Below are positions 50,272 to 59,656 of a stretch of 64,000 bases of DNA, piece by piece; the first letter of the stretch is position 1, and every line of letters starts with the position of its first letter. This DNA comes from Pseudomonas sp. St316 (GTDB lineage: Bacteria > Pseudomonadota > Gammaproteobacteria > Pseudomonadales > Pseudomonadaceae), in assembly GCF_018325905.1 (NCBI RefSeq), contig NZ_AP021901.1, forward strand, positions 4,712,001 to 4,776,000. Reading direction: 5' to 3'. The notes beneath the pieces are model-generated. The model saw nothing but the letters and a program-made list of their open reading frames with translations, had not been told where the DNA came from and made no database searches. Both the position numbers and the translations under genes were made by a program.

Positions 50272-50320
50272 CGGGGAAAACCCCTCGCCACAAGAGCCCC
50301 GGCATGGCATCGGGGTGAAT

Positions 50321-50354
50321 AAAAATGCCCGTGTCCAGTGACACGGGCATTTTT
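50321..50354. terminator. Bidirectional rho-independent terminator
   Basis: A 15 bp perfect stem (AAAAATGCCCGTGTC and complement, loop CAGT) with flanking A/T runs between convergent ppnP and the MOSC gene. Confidence 0.92.
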
Positions 50355-50367
50355 GTTCACGGATCTT

Positions 50368-51177
50368 TTACTCGAGCACTTCAACCGGCATGCCGACTTC
50401 AAGCCGGCCGTTGCCGTCGTTGACCAGGTTCTGGCCGAACATCGCACCGTCCGGTGTCGAACGGTATTGCTGCAACGTGGCAAAGGGTTCGCGATTCGGA
50501 TCGCGTTCGCCGGTTTGCGGATCGACCGTGGTCATGATGCAACGCGAACATGGCTTGACCAGGCGGAACTCCACCTCGCCGATACGAATGCGCTTCCAGC
50601 CGTCCTCGGCAAACGCCTCGCTGCCCTCGACCACCAGGTTGGGGCGAAAGCGCAACATTTCCAGCGAACGACCGACCCGACTCGACAGGTCCTGCAAGGA
50701 CGCCTGGCCAATCAGCAGCAGGGGGAAACCATCGGCAAAGGCGACCTTGTCGTCATCCTTGCCATAACCGGCGGCGGTGGTACGTGCCAGATCCACCGGC
50801 ACATGCACCAGGCGGGTAGGATTGCCGATGAATTCGCTGACCCAGGCCGCTGCCTCGTCACCGGCATCCGGCACGCGCAAGGTGTCACGCCAGATGATCA
50901 CCCCACGCCGCTGTTCCTCCATCACTGGCGGTAGCGACACGTCGATGGCGCCATGGCCCGGCGCGCTGAGCGTCAGGCCGCCCGCGTCGTTCCACAACGC
51001 TGAGAGCTGGCTCATCTTCGCCACGGCTCGCTGGGTCAGGAAACGCCCCGTGCCCTCATCCACCAGCATCCAGCGCCGGTCACCGTCCAGCCCGAGCTTG
51101 TCCAGGCCGATCCCTTGCAAGGGCTGGCCCTTGCCGGACTTCAACGGATACCGATACAGCGCGCTCAGCCGCAACAT
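50368..51177 (-). CDS. MOSC domain protein (YcbX-like)
   Basis: This 269-residue protein has an N-terminal MOSC beta-barrel domain (YRYPLKSGKGQPL; LDGDRRWMLVD) and a MOSC domain with the cysteine motif KPCSRCIMTTVDP. MOSC proteins bind the molybdenum cofactor and act in N-hydroxyl reduction or cofactor sulphuration. It lacks the ferredoxin domain seen in long YcbX forms. The ATG at 51177 has AGGGA upstream; a TTG two codons earlier is less likely. It is convergent with ppnP, with a shared terminator. Confidence 0.85.
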   Translation of the reverse strand: MLRLSALYRYPLKSGKGQPLQGIGLDKLGLDGDRRWMLVDEGTGRFLTQRAVAKMSQLSALWNDAGGLTLSAPGHGAIDVSLPPVMEEQRRGVIIWRDTLRVPDAGDEAAAWVSEFIGNPTRLVHVPVDLARTTAAGYGKDDDKVAFADGFPLLLIGQASLQDLSSRVGRSLEMLRFRPNLVVEGSEAFAEDGWKRIRIGEVEFRLVKPCSRCIMTTVDPQTGERDPNREPFATLQQYRSTPDGAMFGQNLVNDGNGRLEVGMPVEVLE

Positions 51178-51248
51178 GGTCAACTTCCCTGGTGGCGAAA
51201 AAAAGCCACCTTATACGAGCCGGCCATTGAAGCAAACCACCATCGGCT

Positions 51249-52172
51249 TTAGTCGAGCATCAGCCGCTGGCGCACCACATCGACCAGCTTGTCCGGCTGG
51301 AATTTGGACAGGAAGTTGTCGCAACCGACCTTCTTGACCATCGAATCGTTGAAGCTGCCGGACAGCGAGGTGTGCAGTACGACATAGAGCCCACGCAGAC
51401 GCGGGTCGTTGCGGATTTCGGTGGTCAGCCGGTAGCCGTCCATTTCCGGCATTTCAGCGTCGGTGAAGATCATCAGCAATTTATCGGTCATCACCTCGCC
51501 GGTATCGGCCCAGGCCTTGAGCATGTTCAGGGCTTTGAGGCCGTCGCTGGCGATGTGCATTTTCACGCCCAATTGCCCCAGGGTATCGCGCAATTGCGAG
51601 AGCGCGACGTTGGAGTCGTCCACCAGCAACACTTCGCGACCACGGGCGCGCTCCAGCACCGGGTCTTCGAGCTTGTCGCGGGAGACCTTGGCGTTGTACG
51701 GCACGATTTCGGCCAGGACTTTTTCCACGTCGATGATTTCCACCAACTGATCGTCCACCTTGCTGATGGCCGTCAGGTAGTGCTCGCGGCCAGCGCTGGT
51801 CGGTGGAGGCAGGATGGCTTCCCAGTTCATATTGACGATGCGGTCGACACCGCCCACCAGGAATGCCTGAACCGAGCGGTTGTATTCAGTCACGATAATG
51901 GTGCTGTTGGGGCCCGGTACCAACGGACGCATGCCAATGGCCTGGGACAGGTCGATCACCGGCAACGTCTGGCCCCGCAGATTGACCACGCCGCACACGA
52001 ACGGGTGGCGCTGCGGCATCAGGGTCAGTTTCGGCAGTTGCAGCACTTCCTGGACCTTGAACACGTTAATGGCGAACAGCTGTCGACCCGCCAAGCGGAA
52101 CATGAGAATTTCCAGGCGATTCTCACCCACCAGTTGGGTTCGTTGATCTACTGTGTCGAGAATGCCGGCCAT
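51249..52172 (-). CDS. cheV: Chemotaxis coupling/receiver protein CheV
   Basis: This 307-residue protein joins an N-terminal CheW-like domain (about residues 20-155) to a C-terminal receiver domain with LLVDDSN and the phospho-acceptor in IFTDAEMPEMDG. CheV couples receptors to CheA and may act as a phosphate sink. The ATG at 52172 follows AGGAG. It stands alone, with no other che gene beside it. Confidence 0.93.
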   Translation of the reverse strand: MAGILDTVDQRTQLVGENRLEILMFRLAGRQLFAINVFKVQEVLQLPKLTLMPQRHPFVCGVVNLRGQTLPVIDLSQAIGMRPLVPGPNSTIIVTEYNRSVQAFLVGGVDRIVNMNWEAILPPPTSAGREHYLTAISKVDDQLVEIIDVEKVLAEIVPYNAKVSRDKLEDPVLERARGREVLLVDDSNVALSQLRDTLGQLGVKMHIASDGLKALNMLKAWADTGEVMTDKLLMIFTDAEMPEMDGYRLTTEIRNDPRLRGLYVVLHTSLSGSFNDSMVKKVGCDNFLSKFQPDKLVDVVRQRLMLD

Positions 52173-52654
52173 CGATGACTCCTGGGCTTGTTCGGATGAA
52201 TCCAATAAAAGAGATATCGGCTGCACGAGCCGAATCTTGACCCCCGGATAAAATACAAGCGTGGGGCATTGATGTCACATTAACATCATGCTTTACTGGC
52301 TTCATGGTTTCATCTGCAACTTATCCATGCCGCGCGACTCTCGTTTGCGCGCTAAGTTCCCCTGCCTAAGGGATTCCCCTAGGCACAATCAGGTCCAACC
52401 TGATATTCCCGTTATCCAATAGCCATTAATGTGACGCCATTCTCATTGCTGAACGGAGTCAGGCTTTTGTGCGCGACCACAGGACATCGGACCGCCAGTC
52501 TTTCGGCCGATCCCATCCGTGCAATTGTTTGCGAATTCACTTTCGCTGAACGGCATGGGCGTGTCGCCGTGCGTCCGTCCTCGGTCAACCTTGAGATCCA
52601 GCCGTTCGTCATCAGCGGTTTTCTTTCGCCTGACATGATGTTGTGGAGATAAGC
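52173..52654. other. Long intergenic region with an imperfect palindrome
   Basis: This 482-base gap separates divergent cheV and the HPt-like gene. It holds a 23-base imperfect palindrome at 52363-52385 (TGCCTAAGGG, ATT, CCCCTAGGCA). A 73-codon open frame at 52431-52652 has no supporting start site or recognisable motif. No tRNA or terminator seen. Confidence 0.6.
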
Positions 52655-53125
52655 ATGCCGAACGATCGTAGGAACTGGAGTGAGCGTCTTCCCGAACTTC
52701 TGATCGAGGCCGAGACGCTATTGGCCAAGTCGGAGGAATGCCTGAGCCATCTGCAATTGATCAACAACGACAAGGATGCCATCGATTGCATGCTCAGCAG
52801 CTTGCTGAAACTGTCGAACAAGGCCAATGCCTTGGCGCTGGAAGCCGTTTCGGAGTTTTCACTGCATATCCATGGCTTGCTCAGTCACGCGCAAAACCAC
52901 ATGGAGTTGCATGACGAGGCATTGGACGCCCTGAAGGATTGTTTGACCCTGATGGCCTGGCAATTGGAACTGGTCGATCACACCACCGGCCAGTTGGGCC
53001 TGGACAGCAGCGAACAGATCTCGTTGATCGAGGCCTTCGCATTCCAGGTAGGCCAGAGCCCCAGCCAGGCATCGGCAGCGTCACGCCCGCTGGCGTTGGT
53101 ACCCTACTCCCAGAAACAAGCCTGA
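52655..53125 (+). CDS. HPt/CheA-P1-like helical protein lacking the phospho-histidine
   Basis: This 156-residue protein is all-helical by eye and has no signal peptide. Residues 44-100 align by eye with the HPt/CheA P1 helices, but the HTLKGSA core is replaced by L51-K-L-S-N-K-A, so the acceptor histidine is absent. The following helix (EFSLHIHGLLSHAQNH) resembles the second HPt helix. It starts at an ATG at 52655 with a GGAG site. It precedes the sensor kinase and response regulator in the same direction but 233 bases apart. Function is unknown; an adaptor or phosphotransfer inhibitor is inferred. Confidence 0.6.
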   Translation: MPNDRRNWSERLPELLIEAETLLAKSEECLSHLQLINNDKDAIDCMLSSLLKLSNKANALALEAVSEFSLHIHGLLSHAQNHMELHDEALDALKDCLTLMAWQLELVDHTTGQLGLDSSEQISLIEAFAFQVGQSPSQASAASRPLALVPYSQKQA

Positions 53126-53358
53126 GACGATGATGCCGGCTCAGCGCGGCGTGCCTGATTCGCAGCGCTTTCACCGCGCCATGCCGAGCGCGACCAACGA
53201 TAGGCGAAGTGGTACTATCTCGCGCGTCAGCCACTTCAAGACAGCGCCGTAAAAGCCGCCGACCGAAGCTGCCCTCGACCTGAAACGTTTACCCGACCGG
53301 GCCTGTCAGATACGCTGACCGGCCAGCCCGCAGCGAACATTCATTGGCTCCATCCGCT

Positions 53359-54252
53359 ATGTACGCCAGTCTCAAGTCATTCATCACCTGGCCTCCCTCC
53401 CGAGAAAACGCCCGTCGCTTCACATTGTTATTGTGCATCTGCTCGACCGTCGGCTGCCTGCTGGCCTACCTCTACGCCCACACGGTGCCGTTGAGCTTGC
53501 TGGCACTGAATGTCGCGGCGATGACCTGTGTCTGGATCCACCATCGATTGTCGCGCAAATCCATCAAGTTCCAGCCCCAGGAACTGGCCGACCGGTTGCT
53601 TGAGGTGCAGGAAAACGAGCGCCATCGGCTCAGCCGCGAACTGCACGACGACATTGGCCAGTTGCTGACCGCGGCGAAGCTGCAAGGCGAATGGCTCAAG
53701 CGCCGGATGCCGGAAGAACTGCAAGGCCAATGCGCGCTCCTGTGCGAGACGCTGGACGAAACCCTCAACAAGGTCCGCGATGTATCGGCGATCCTCAACC
53801 CCAGGGAATTGACCAGTCTTGGGCTTGAAGCCAGCCTGCGGGCGCACCTGCTCAAGACCCTGGCCAATGCCCCGGTGAAGTGGAGCCTCGATTGCCAACA
53901 GCGCATGGCAGGCATCCCGGAGGAAATGTCGGTCGCGGTGTTCCGGATCACCCAGGAAGCGGTCACCAACATCTTGCGCCATGCCCGGGCGACGAATCTG
54001 CTGGTACGCTTGCAACGCCTGCCCGACGGCCTGACCCTGCTGATCAGCGACGATGGCCAGGGGTTTGTCCCGGCCACCCACCCCGCGCGCGAAGGTCAAC
54101 GGGGCATGGCCGGCATGTCGGAGCGGGTCGAACAGTTGGGCGGCACCCTCAAGGTCATCAGCGAGGCCGGCAAGGGCACGCACATCGAAGCACGCTTTCC
54201 CTGGGCGCCGCGAGCCCTGGAACGGGCCAGTAAGAATAAGGTTCTCCTTTGA
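53359..54252 (+). CDS. NarX-type sensor histidine kinase
   Basis: This 297-residue kinase has two N-terminal membrane helices (about residues 20-65) with almost no periplasmic loop, then HisKA_3 with H96 in RLSRELHDDIGQLL, and a HATPase_c domain (ITQEAVTNILRHA; DDGQGF; GQRGMAGM). The lack of a sensor domain outside the membrane suggests it senses through the membrane or with a partner. The ATG at 53359 has no strong binding site; a TTG five codons earlier is possible. It overlaps the regulator by 4 bases (TTGA). Confidence 0.85.
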   Translation: MYASLKSFITWPPSRENARRFTLLLCICSTVGCLLAYLYAHTVPLSLLALNVAAMTCVWIHHRLSRKSIKFQPQELADRLLEVQENERHRLSRELHDDIGQLLTAAKLQGEWLKRRMPEELQGQCALLCETLDETLNKVRDVSAILNPRELTSLGLEASLRAHLLKTLANAPVKWSLDCQQRMAGIPEEMSVAVFRITQEAVTNILRHARATNLLVRLQRLPDGLTLLISDDGQGFVPATHPAREGQRGMAGMSERVEQLGGTLKVISEAGKGTHIEARFPWAPRALERASKNKVLL

Positions 54253-54908
54253 TTTGTAATTTGCTCCTGGTAGATGACCACTCCCTGATCAGGGCCGGCG
54301 TACGCGCGCTGGTCATGGATATCCCGGGCTATGCCGTCATTGGCGAAGCCAGTGACGGCACGCAATTGGTCGAGTTGGTCGAACGGTTGAACCCCGATAT
54401 CGTGCTGCTGGACATTTCCATGAAGGACACCAGCGGCCTGGACGCCTTGCAACAGCTCAAGCGGGTGCGCCCCCACAGCAAGGTGCTGATCCTGTCCATG
54501 CATACGGATCCGGCGCTGATCATGCAGGCGCTGGAATCAGGAGCCCATGGCTACCTGCTCAAGGACACCACCGCCAATGAGCTGAACCACGCCCTGGAGG
54601 CGTTGCGCAACAACGAACGCTACCTGAGCCCGGCCATCGCCCATACCGTGATCAACCAGGCACTGACCCGCGTCCAGAAACATCAGTCGGACCCTGCCCG
54701 GGCCCATAACCTGACGGCACGCCAGCTGGAAATACTGCGGCTGATCGTGCGCGGCAAGTCCACCCGGGAAATAGCCAACGGCCTGAACCTGAGCATCAAG
54801 ACCGTGGAAACCCACCGTGCGCAAATCATGAAGCGCCTGCAGATCCATGACGTGGCCGGCCTGGTGCTGTTCGCGGTGCGCGAACAGATCATCAGCCTGG
54901 ACGATTGA
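54249..54908 (+). CDS. NarL/LuxR-type response regulator
   Basis: This 219-residue regulator has a receiver domain with D9/D10, phospho-acceptor D55 and the conserved Lys in YLLKDTT, then a LuxR helix-turn-helix (LTARQLEILRLIVRGKSTREI; LSIKTVETHR). The TTG start at 54249 overlaps the kinase stop and has AAGG upstream. It is the partner of the kinase. Its last 17 bases overlap the end of the convergent lipid kinase gene. It resembles the ErdR/AgmR/CrbR group, but I cannot fix the ortholog. Confidence 0.85.
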   Translation: MICNLLLVDDHSLIRAGVRALVMDIPGYAVIGEASDGTQLVELVERLNPDIVLLDISMKDTSGLDALQQLKRVRPHSKVLILSMHTDPALIMQALESGAHGYLLKDTTANELNHALEALRNNERYLSPAIAHTVINQALTRVQKHQSDPARAHNLTARQLEILRLIVRGKSTREIANGLNLSIKTVETHRAQIMKRLQIHDVAGLVLFAVREQIISLDD

Positions 54909-55809
54909 GCGCCGTCGCGCCGCCCAACAGCGGCGAATCGGACGGCAGGTGCACGCGCAGTGCTTTTGGGCGGACCGTGAAACGCAGGGCGTCTACCTGC
55001 AACGGCTCGCCGTCGAGATTGATATCCAGGCCTTGCGCGACCTTGATCTCCACCCATGGCAAGCGCGCGCGGACGAACATGTTGTCGATGCCCAGGCCAC
55101 CCGCCAGCAAGTCCCTCAACGTACTGACCACCTCCTGAGGCGCCGGCAAGATGCTGATGTCCAGCAACCCATCATCGGCCCACGCCTGCGGGCACAGCTC
55201 GTGGCCGCCCCCCGCCTGACGGCCATTGCCGATACCCAGCGCGAGCAAATCGCCTTGCCAGTGAAAATCGGGCCCCTGCAACTCCCCATAGGCGGCACTC
55301 AGCTCACTGAATCGTGACAGGCCGGTGAACAGGTAGGCCGCGCCCCCCAGGACTTTCTTGAGGTCCTCGGAGGTGTTCGCCGTCACCTGGCTGCCAAAAC
55401 CGCCGGTGGCCATGTTCAGGAAAATCCGACCGCAGACTTCACCCACATCCACGGACTGCGGCGCAACGTCGAGCAAATCCAGGGCCTGCGCAGGCTCCAG
55501 CGGAACACCGGCCGCCCGGGCGAAATCATTGGCAGTTCCCAGCGGCAGCAGTACCAGGCTGGCATCACTGGAATTGAGGACAATCGCTTCGGCGATATCA
55601 CGCAAGGTCCCATCACCGCCGCCGGCGATCAGTCGGGTATAACCGGCCTCCAGCGCCTCATCGACGCATCGTTGGGCGTCACCGGCCTCCCAGGTCAACC
55701 GTACTGCCAGGTCCCAGCCCTGCTCACGCTTGAGCATCACTGCCGCGCGAACCTCTTCGTTGAGCGCTTGCTTGCCATGCAAAATCAACAGCGCCTTGCC
55801 TTTGCTCAT
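54892..55809 (-). CDS. Diacylglycerol-kinase-family lipid kinase (YegS-like)
   Basis: This 305-residue protein has the DAGK catalytic signature AGGGDGTLRDIAEAI and LLPLGTANDFARAAG. YegS-type enzymes phosphorylate phosphatidylglycerol or related lipids. The ATG at 55809 follows GGAG at 6 bases and gives the usual length. It converges on and overlaps the response regulator gene. Confidence 0.88.
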   Translation of the reverse strand: MSKGKALLILHGKQALNEEVRAAVMLKREQGWDLAVRLTWEAGDAQRCVDEALEAGYTRLIAGGGDGTLRDIAEAIVLNSSDASLVLLPLGTANDFARAAGVPLEPAQALDLLDVAPQSVDVGEVCGRIFLNMATGGFGSQVTANTSEDLKKVLGGAAYLFTGLSRFSELSAAYGELQGPDFHWQGDLLALGIGNGRQAGGGHELCPQAWADDGLLDISILPAPQEVVSTLRDLLAGGLGIDNMFVRARLPWVEIKVAQGLDINLDGEPLQVDALRFTVRPKALRVHLPSDSPLLGGATALNRPG

Positions 55810-56269
55810 CGTTGTCTCCGTCATTGCCAGGTTCAGGAAATGGGACCACTCAATCGCGCGAAAAAGCCCAAAACATCTCAATTTATTGAAAAAGCAGGAA
55901 GACTTACCCCGGGAGAAAACCCGCAGGGCCACTCGCTCGACCGGGACGCCTTGATTCGAAGAGTTTTCTTACAAGATCTGGCGAATCAGCTCAATTGACC
56001 CTCTAGCGGTATTGAGACACCTTGGCCTTCTGTTTTGCTGGAACGCTAAAACCCTCATCACACAAGGAAGCACTTACCCATGGATGGATACGTCACGGCC
56101 CGCTGGGGCCGGATCAGTCGTTCGAACAGTTATGACCAAGGGGATGAACTGCCCCATGCATAACCGTGAATACAAGCTGATGCCCCGGCAGCACGCGCCT
56201 TTTGGAAGCGGGCGGGCCAATACTCAGGACGAATGCAAAAGTTGCAGTAATCCCGTTGGAGGAATTGAT

Positions 56270-56464
56270 TTGGAACCGCGCGTCGTTGAACTGGAAACCC
56301 ACCTCAAATACATCCGCAAAGACATGGATGAAATTCGCACCGACGTAAAGGTGATCCGCCACAGACTAGCCTATTCGGCTGGTGCTGCAGCGGTGGTGCT
56401 CGGCCTGCTGGGCTGGATTGCGAACAATCGATTCGATCAGGTGGTGATGCTGCTCACACGATGA
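56270..56464 (+). CDS. Small membrane protein with N-terminal coiled coil
   Basis: This 64-residue product begins at a TTG 7 bases after a strong GGAGG site. It has a charged heptad-like helix (VELETHLKYIRKDMDEIRTD) and one membrane helix (LAYSAGAAAVVLGLLGWIA). ATG codons upstream in frame (56162 and earlier) would add a cysteine-containing, less protein-like stretch. Not assigned to a family. Function unknown. Confidence 0.55.
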   Translation: MEPRVVELETHLKYIRKDMDEIRTDVKVIRHRLAYSAGAAAVVLGLLGWIANNRFDQVVMLLTR

Positions 56465-56480
56465 AGGTGAGGCGCGTGAA

Positions 56481-56503
56481 GGCCCGAGGATCCGACTCGG
56501 GCC
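56481..56503. terminator. GC-rich stem-loop between convergent genes
   Basis: GGCCCGA, 9 bases, TCGGGCC, 17 bases past the small membrane gene and before the moeA end; no T-run, so only a possible terminator. Confidence 0.35.
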
Positions 56504-56523
56504 GCAGAACACCCGCCACAGTG

Positions 56524-57750
56524 CTAGCCCAGGACTTCGCTCAAGGGAATGAAGCCCACTTCATCGCCCTCCACCAGCGTCCGTCCTTCGAGCACTTCGA
56601 CCAGCCCTTCGGCCCAGGCGGCACTGCGCAGGACACCCGAGCTTTGATTGCGGTAGATGATCGCCCGACCGTTCTCAATTCGGCCTCGCAAGTATTCTCG
56701 TCGACTGCCCGCCTTCGGCCAGACGAAACCGGCCGGCACCTTGAACTTGAGCGGCGCCACCGACTGAACGCCTTGGCGTCTTAGCAGGTAGGGCCGTGCC
56801 AGCAGTGCGAAAGTCACGAGGGTCGAGGCAGGATTTCCAGGCAGGCCTATGACCGGCACGCCACGGTAATGCCCGAACGTCAGAGGCTTACCCGGCTTGA
56901 TGGCGAGTTTCCATAGTGCCAGCTCGCCGTCCTCGCGCAAGGCGATGCCCAGGAAGTCCGCCTCCCCCACCGATACCCCACCGGTGGACAGGATCAGATC
57001 GACATCAGACAACTGTGCCAGGCGCTCGCGGGTGGTCGATAAATCGTCGGGCAGAATACCCGCGTCAACCACTTCACAACCCATGCGTTGCAGCCAGCCA
57101 CACAACAGCACGCGGTTGCTGTTATAGATCTGGCCTGGGCCCAACGCCTGCCCAGGCTCGACCAGCTCATCTCCTGTGGACAGGACTGCGACGCGGACTT
57201 TGCGCACCACTTGCAGCGATGCACAGCCCAAGGAGGCGGCCAGCCCCAACTCGATCGGCCCCAGGCGCGTACCGGCAGAGAGCACCTGCTCGCCGACGGT
57301 GGTCTCCTGCCCCTGGGGGCGAATGTTCTGTCCGCTGACCATAGGCTCGGTAAACCGCACCCGCTGGTCGTCTTCAAGCACGGCATTTTCCTGCATCTCG
57401 ACGCAATCGGCGCCAGCAGGGACTGGCGCCCCGGTGAAGATCCGTGCACACGTGCCAACGGCCAGCGGCTCCGGGGCCTGCCCGGCAAAAATCCGCTGGC
57501 TTACCATCAACGGCTCGCCGTTCCAGTCAGCCAGCCGCAAGGCATAGCCATCCATTGCGCTGTTGGGCCATGGCGGCAAATCAAGGGTCGACACCAGATC
57601 CTCGGCGAGCACTCGCCCTAGCGCCGCGGCCAAAGGCAAATGCTCGCGCTGGACAATCGGCGTGGCCGCCGCCATCTCGAGCAGTCGCTCCAACGCGACC
57701 TCAACGGCCATCAAGGCGCCGGCCTTGCCCGGTTTACCCACGGGATTCAC
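56524..57750 (-). CDS. moeA: Molybdopterin molybdenumtransferase
   Basis: This 408-residue MoeA inserts molybdate into adenylylated molybdopterin. Motifs include NSAMDGYALR, RIFTGAPVPAGADCV, STGDELVEPG, LILSTGGVSVGEADF and GLPGNPAS. The GTG at 57750 overlaps the 3' end of moaB by 17 bases; an ATG at 57711 is an alternative. Forms an operon with moaB and supports the nitrate reductase in this window. Confidence 0.93.
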   Translation of the reverse strand: MNPVGKPGKAGALMAVEVALERLLEMAAATPIVQREHLPLAAALGRVLAEDLVSTLDLPPWPNSAMDGYALRLADWNGEPLMVSQRIFAGQAPEPLAVGTCARIFTGAPVPAGADCVEMQENAVLEDDQRVRFTEPMVSGQNIRPQGQETTVGEQVLSAGTRLGPIELGLAASLGCASLQVVRKVRVAVLSTGDELVEPGQALGPGQIYNSNRVLLCGWLQRMGCEVVDAGILPDDLSTTRERLAQLSDVDLILSTGGVSVGEADFLGIALREDGELALWKLAIKPGKPLTFGHYRGVPVIGLPGNPASTLVTFALLARPYLLRRQGVQSVAPLKFKVPAGFVWPKAGSRREYLRGRIENGRAIIYRNQSSGVLRSAAWAEGLVEVLEGRTLVEGDEVGFIPLSEVLG

Positions 57751-58273
57751 AAGGCGCTGCCTGTTTCAGATGAGCCACGAAGTTGCACGGCCGATGCCGC
57801 ACATCCAGTTGTTCGGCCAGGATGCCATCCCATCCGGTACGCACCGCGTTGGTCGAACCCGGCAGGCAACACACCAGCGTGCCATTGGCCAGGCCTGCCA
57901 GCGCGCGGGACTGCACGGTGGAAGTGCCGATGTCGGCCACGGATATCTGGCGGAACAACTCGCCAAAACCATCAACCTGCTTGTCCAGCAGGCACGTGAC
58001 GGCTTCCGGCGTGCTGTCACGCCCCGTGAAACCGGTGCCGCCAGTGATCAGCACCACCTGCACCACCTCCTCGGCAATCCAGGTCGCCACTTGCGCACGG
58101 ATCTTGTACAAATCATCTTTGAGCAGGACCCGCTCCGCGAGGTTGTGGCCGGCAGCCGTGAGCCGATCGACGAAGACCTGCCCGGACGTATCGGTTTCCA
58201 GGGTACGGGTATCACTGACAGTCAGCACCGCGATATTGAGCGGCACGAAAGGTACATCAGCCTTGGCTTTCAT
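57734..58273 (-). CDS. moaB: Molybdenum cofactor biosynthesis protein B
   Basis: This 179-residue MoaB/Mog-family protein adenylylates molybdopterin. Signatures are VLTVSDTRTLETDTSG and ITGGTGFTGRDSTPEAV. It is divergent from mobA with a 78-base gap and overlaps moeA by 17 bases. Confidence 0.93.
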   Translation of the reverse strand: MKAKADVPFVPLNIAVLTVSDTRTLETDTSGQVFVDRLTAAGHNLAERVLLKDDLYKIRAQVATWIAEEVVQVVLITGGTGFTGRDSTPEAVTCLLDKQVDGFGELFRQISVADIGTSTVQSRALAGLANGTLVCCLPGSTNAVRTGWDGILAEQLDVRHRPCNFVAHLKQAAPCESRG

Positions 58274-58351
58274 AGGCTCGTCCAGTTGTGAAGGAAACAG
58301 CCCGGTGTTATATCACAGCGCTTCATTTTTTCGCCCGTGCGGAGACACGCC

Positions 58352-58954
58352 ATGACCTCGATCACGCCATTGCCACCCTGCTCCATCCTGCTCTTGGCGG
58401 GCGGGCGCGGACAACGCATGGGCGGCCAGGACAAAGGCCTGGTGCCGTGGCAGGGCGAACCGCTGATTGCCCATCTGCATCGTCAGACCCGCGCCATGAG
58501 CGATGACCTGATCATCTCCTGCAACCGCAACCCACAACATTATGCGATGTATGCCGATCAGTTGGTGCATGACGAGGAAGGCGACTTTCCCGGGCCGCTG
58601 GCAGGCATCCGGGCAGGCCTCAAGGCAGCGAGGCATCCGTATTTGCTGGTGCTGCCGTGCGACGTACCGCAAATCGACTCGAGCCTGCTCGACAACATGC
58701 GCAAGACGGCCAGCCAGCACCCCGACAAACCGCTGATGGTGCGGCACGGCGAGCACTGGGAGCCGCTGCTGTGTGTCATCCCGCTGGCACTGGCATCGAG
58801 CTTCGAACAAGCCTGGCGCGAAGGCGAACGCAGCCCCGGGCGTATCATGCGTGCACTGCACGCGATTGCACTGCAATGCCCAGCCGACGATCCCCGCCTG
58901 GCAAATCTGAACACCCCGGAGTTATTGGCCCGACACAAAGGCGTGTCAGATTGA
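58352..58954 (+). CDS. mobA: Molybdenum cofactor guanylyltransferase
   Basis: This 200-residue protein attaches GMP to molybdenum cofactor to make the bis-MGD form needed by NasA. It has the nucleotide-binding signature [17 protein letters not shown] and the [13 protein letters not shown] metal site. The ATG at 58352 has a GGAG site. Divergent from moaB. Confidence 0.93.
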   Translation: MTSITPLPPCSILLLAGGRGQRMGGQDKGLVPWQGEPLIAHLHRQTRAMSDDLIISCNRNPQHYAMYADQLVHDEEGDFPGPLAGIRAGLKAARHPYLLVLPCDVPQIDSSLLDNMRKTASQHPDKPLMVRHGEHWEPLLCVIPLALASSFEQAWREGERSPGRIMRALHAIALQCPADDPRLANLNTPELLARHKGVSD

Positions 58955-59029
58955 CACTAGCCAGGAACTTGCGCGCGATGTATACGTCTGAAGGTCAGTA
59001 ACTTGAAGAATCCATTTCGGAGAAACACC

Positions 59030-59251
59030 ATGACACAACGGACCCTCGCCACGTTCATGCTCGCTCTGGGCCTCGCCACCCTTGCCGGGTGCGCTTCGCC
59101 AACAGTGATCACCTTGAATGACGGTCGCGAAATCCAGGCCGTCGATACCCCCCATTACGATGAAGAAAGCGGCTTCTACGAATTCGAGCAGCTGGATGGC
59201 AAGCAGACTCGCGTGAACAAGGATCAGGTTCGTACCGTTAAGGATTTGTAA
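59030..59251 (+). CDS. YgdI/YgdR-family small lipoprotein
   Basis: This 73-residue lipoprotein has a lipobox LAGC after a short hydrophobic segment, then the YgdI/YgdR SH3-like domain (VITLNDGREIQAVDTPHYD; FEQLDGKQTRVNKDQV). Anchored to the membrane; role unknown. The ATG at 59030 follows CGGAG. A terminator follows. Confidence 0.88.
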   Translation: MTQRTLATFMLALGLATLAGCASPTVITLNDGREIQAVDTPHYDEESGFYEFEQLDGKQTRVNKDQVRTVKDL

Positions 59252-59280
59252 TCTGTAACGCTGCTGCCCTATGTCGCTAG

Positions 59281-59320
59281 AAAAACGGCGCTTCCTGGAG
59301 AGGGGAGCGCCGTTTTTTTT
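59281..59320 (+). terminator. Rho-independent terminator of the lipoprotein gene
   Basis: Stem AAAAACGGCGCTTCC with GGAGCGCCGTTTTT and a run of eight T bases, 29 bases past the stop. Confidence 0.92.
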
Positions 59321-59337
59321 GGGCTTGTTTTGGGGGT

Positions 59338-59635
59338 ATATCCGTTATTTTGGTAACGGCTACTTAGGGTTCCGCCCTTACGGCGGGTCACTTTCGAAAA
59401 GCGCGAAAGTAACCAAAGCGCTCCTGCCCCACCACTCGGCACCTCGCTTAGGCTCGGTGTGCCCTCACTCCGGCATTGCTACGTGGGCCCGCCGCGAAGG
59501 GCCATCCATGGCCCAGCGCGGCTATCCCGGCATCCATGCCGGGATGCCCACTCCACAATGCCTGCGTTCGGCCAGCGTGGTTAACGGGGCGCCGAGATCA
59601 ACGTCCGCCGCGAGGCGGCCTTATAGCCGACCTGG
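59338..59635. repeat. Long intergenic repeat, copy B (inverted)
   Basis: Reverse-complement copy of the repeat at 5279-5593, nearly full length, without the 16-base insert of copy A. Same internal palindromes; the second one here reads GGGCCAT / ATGGCCC. Confidence 0.85.
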
Positions 59636-59656
59636 TTTTGGGGGATCGCGTTTCTC

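Noticed and set aside
52431..52652. 73-codon open frame upstream of the HPt-like gene
   Set aside because: No binding site before the start, no recognisable domain, overlaps the control region.
53126..53358. Possible gene in the gap before the sensor kinase
   Set aside because: Only antisense and short frames without support.
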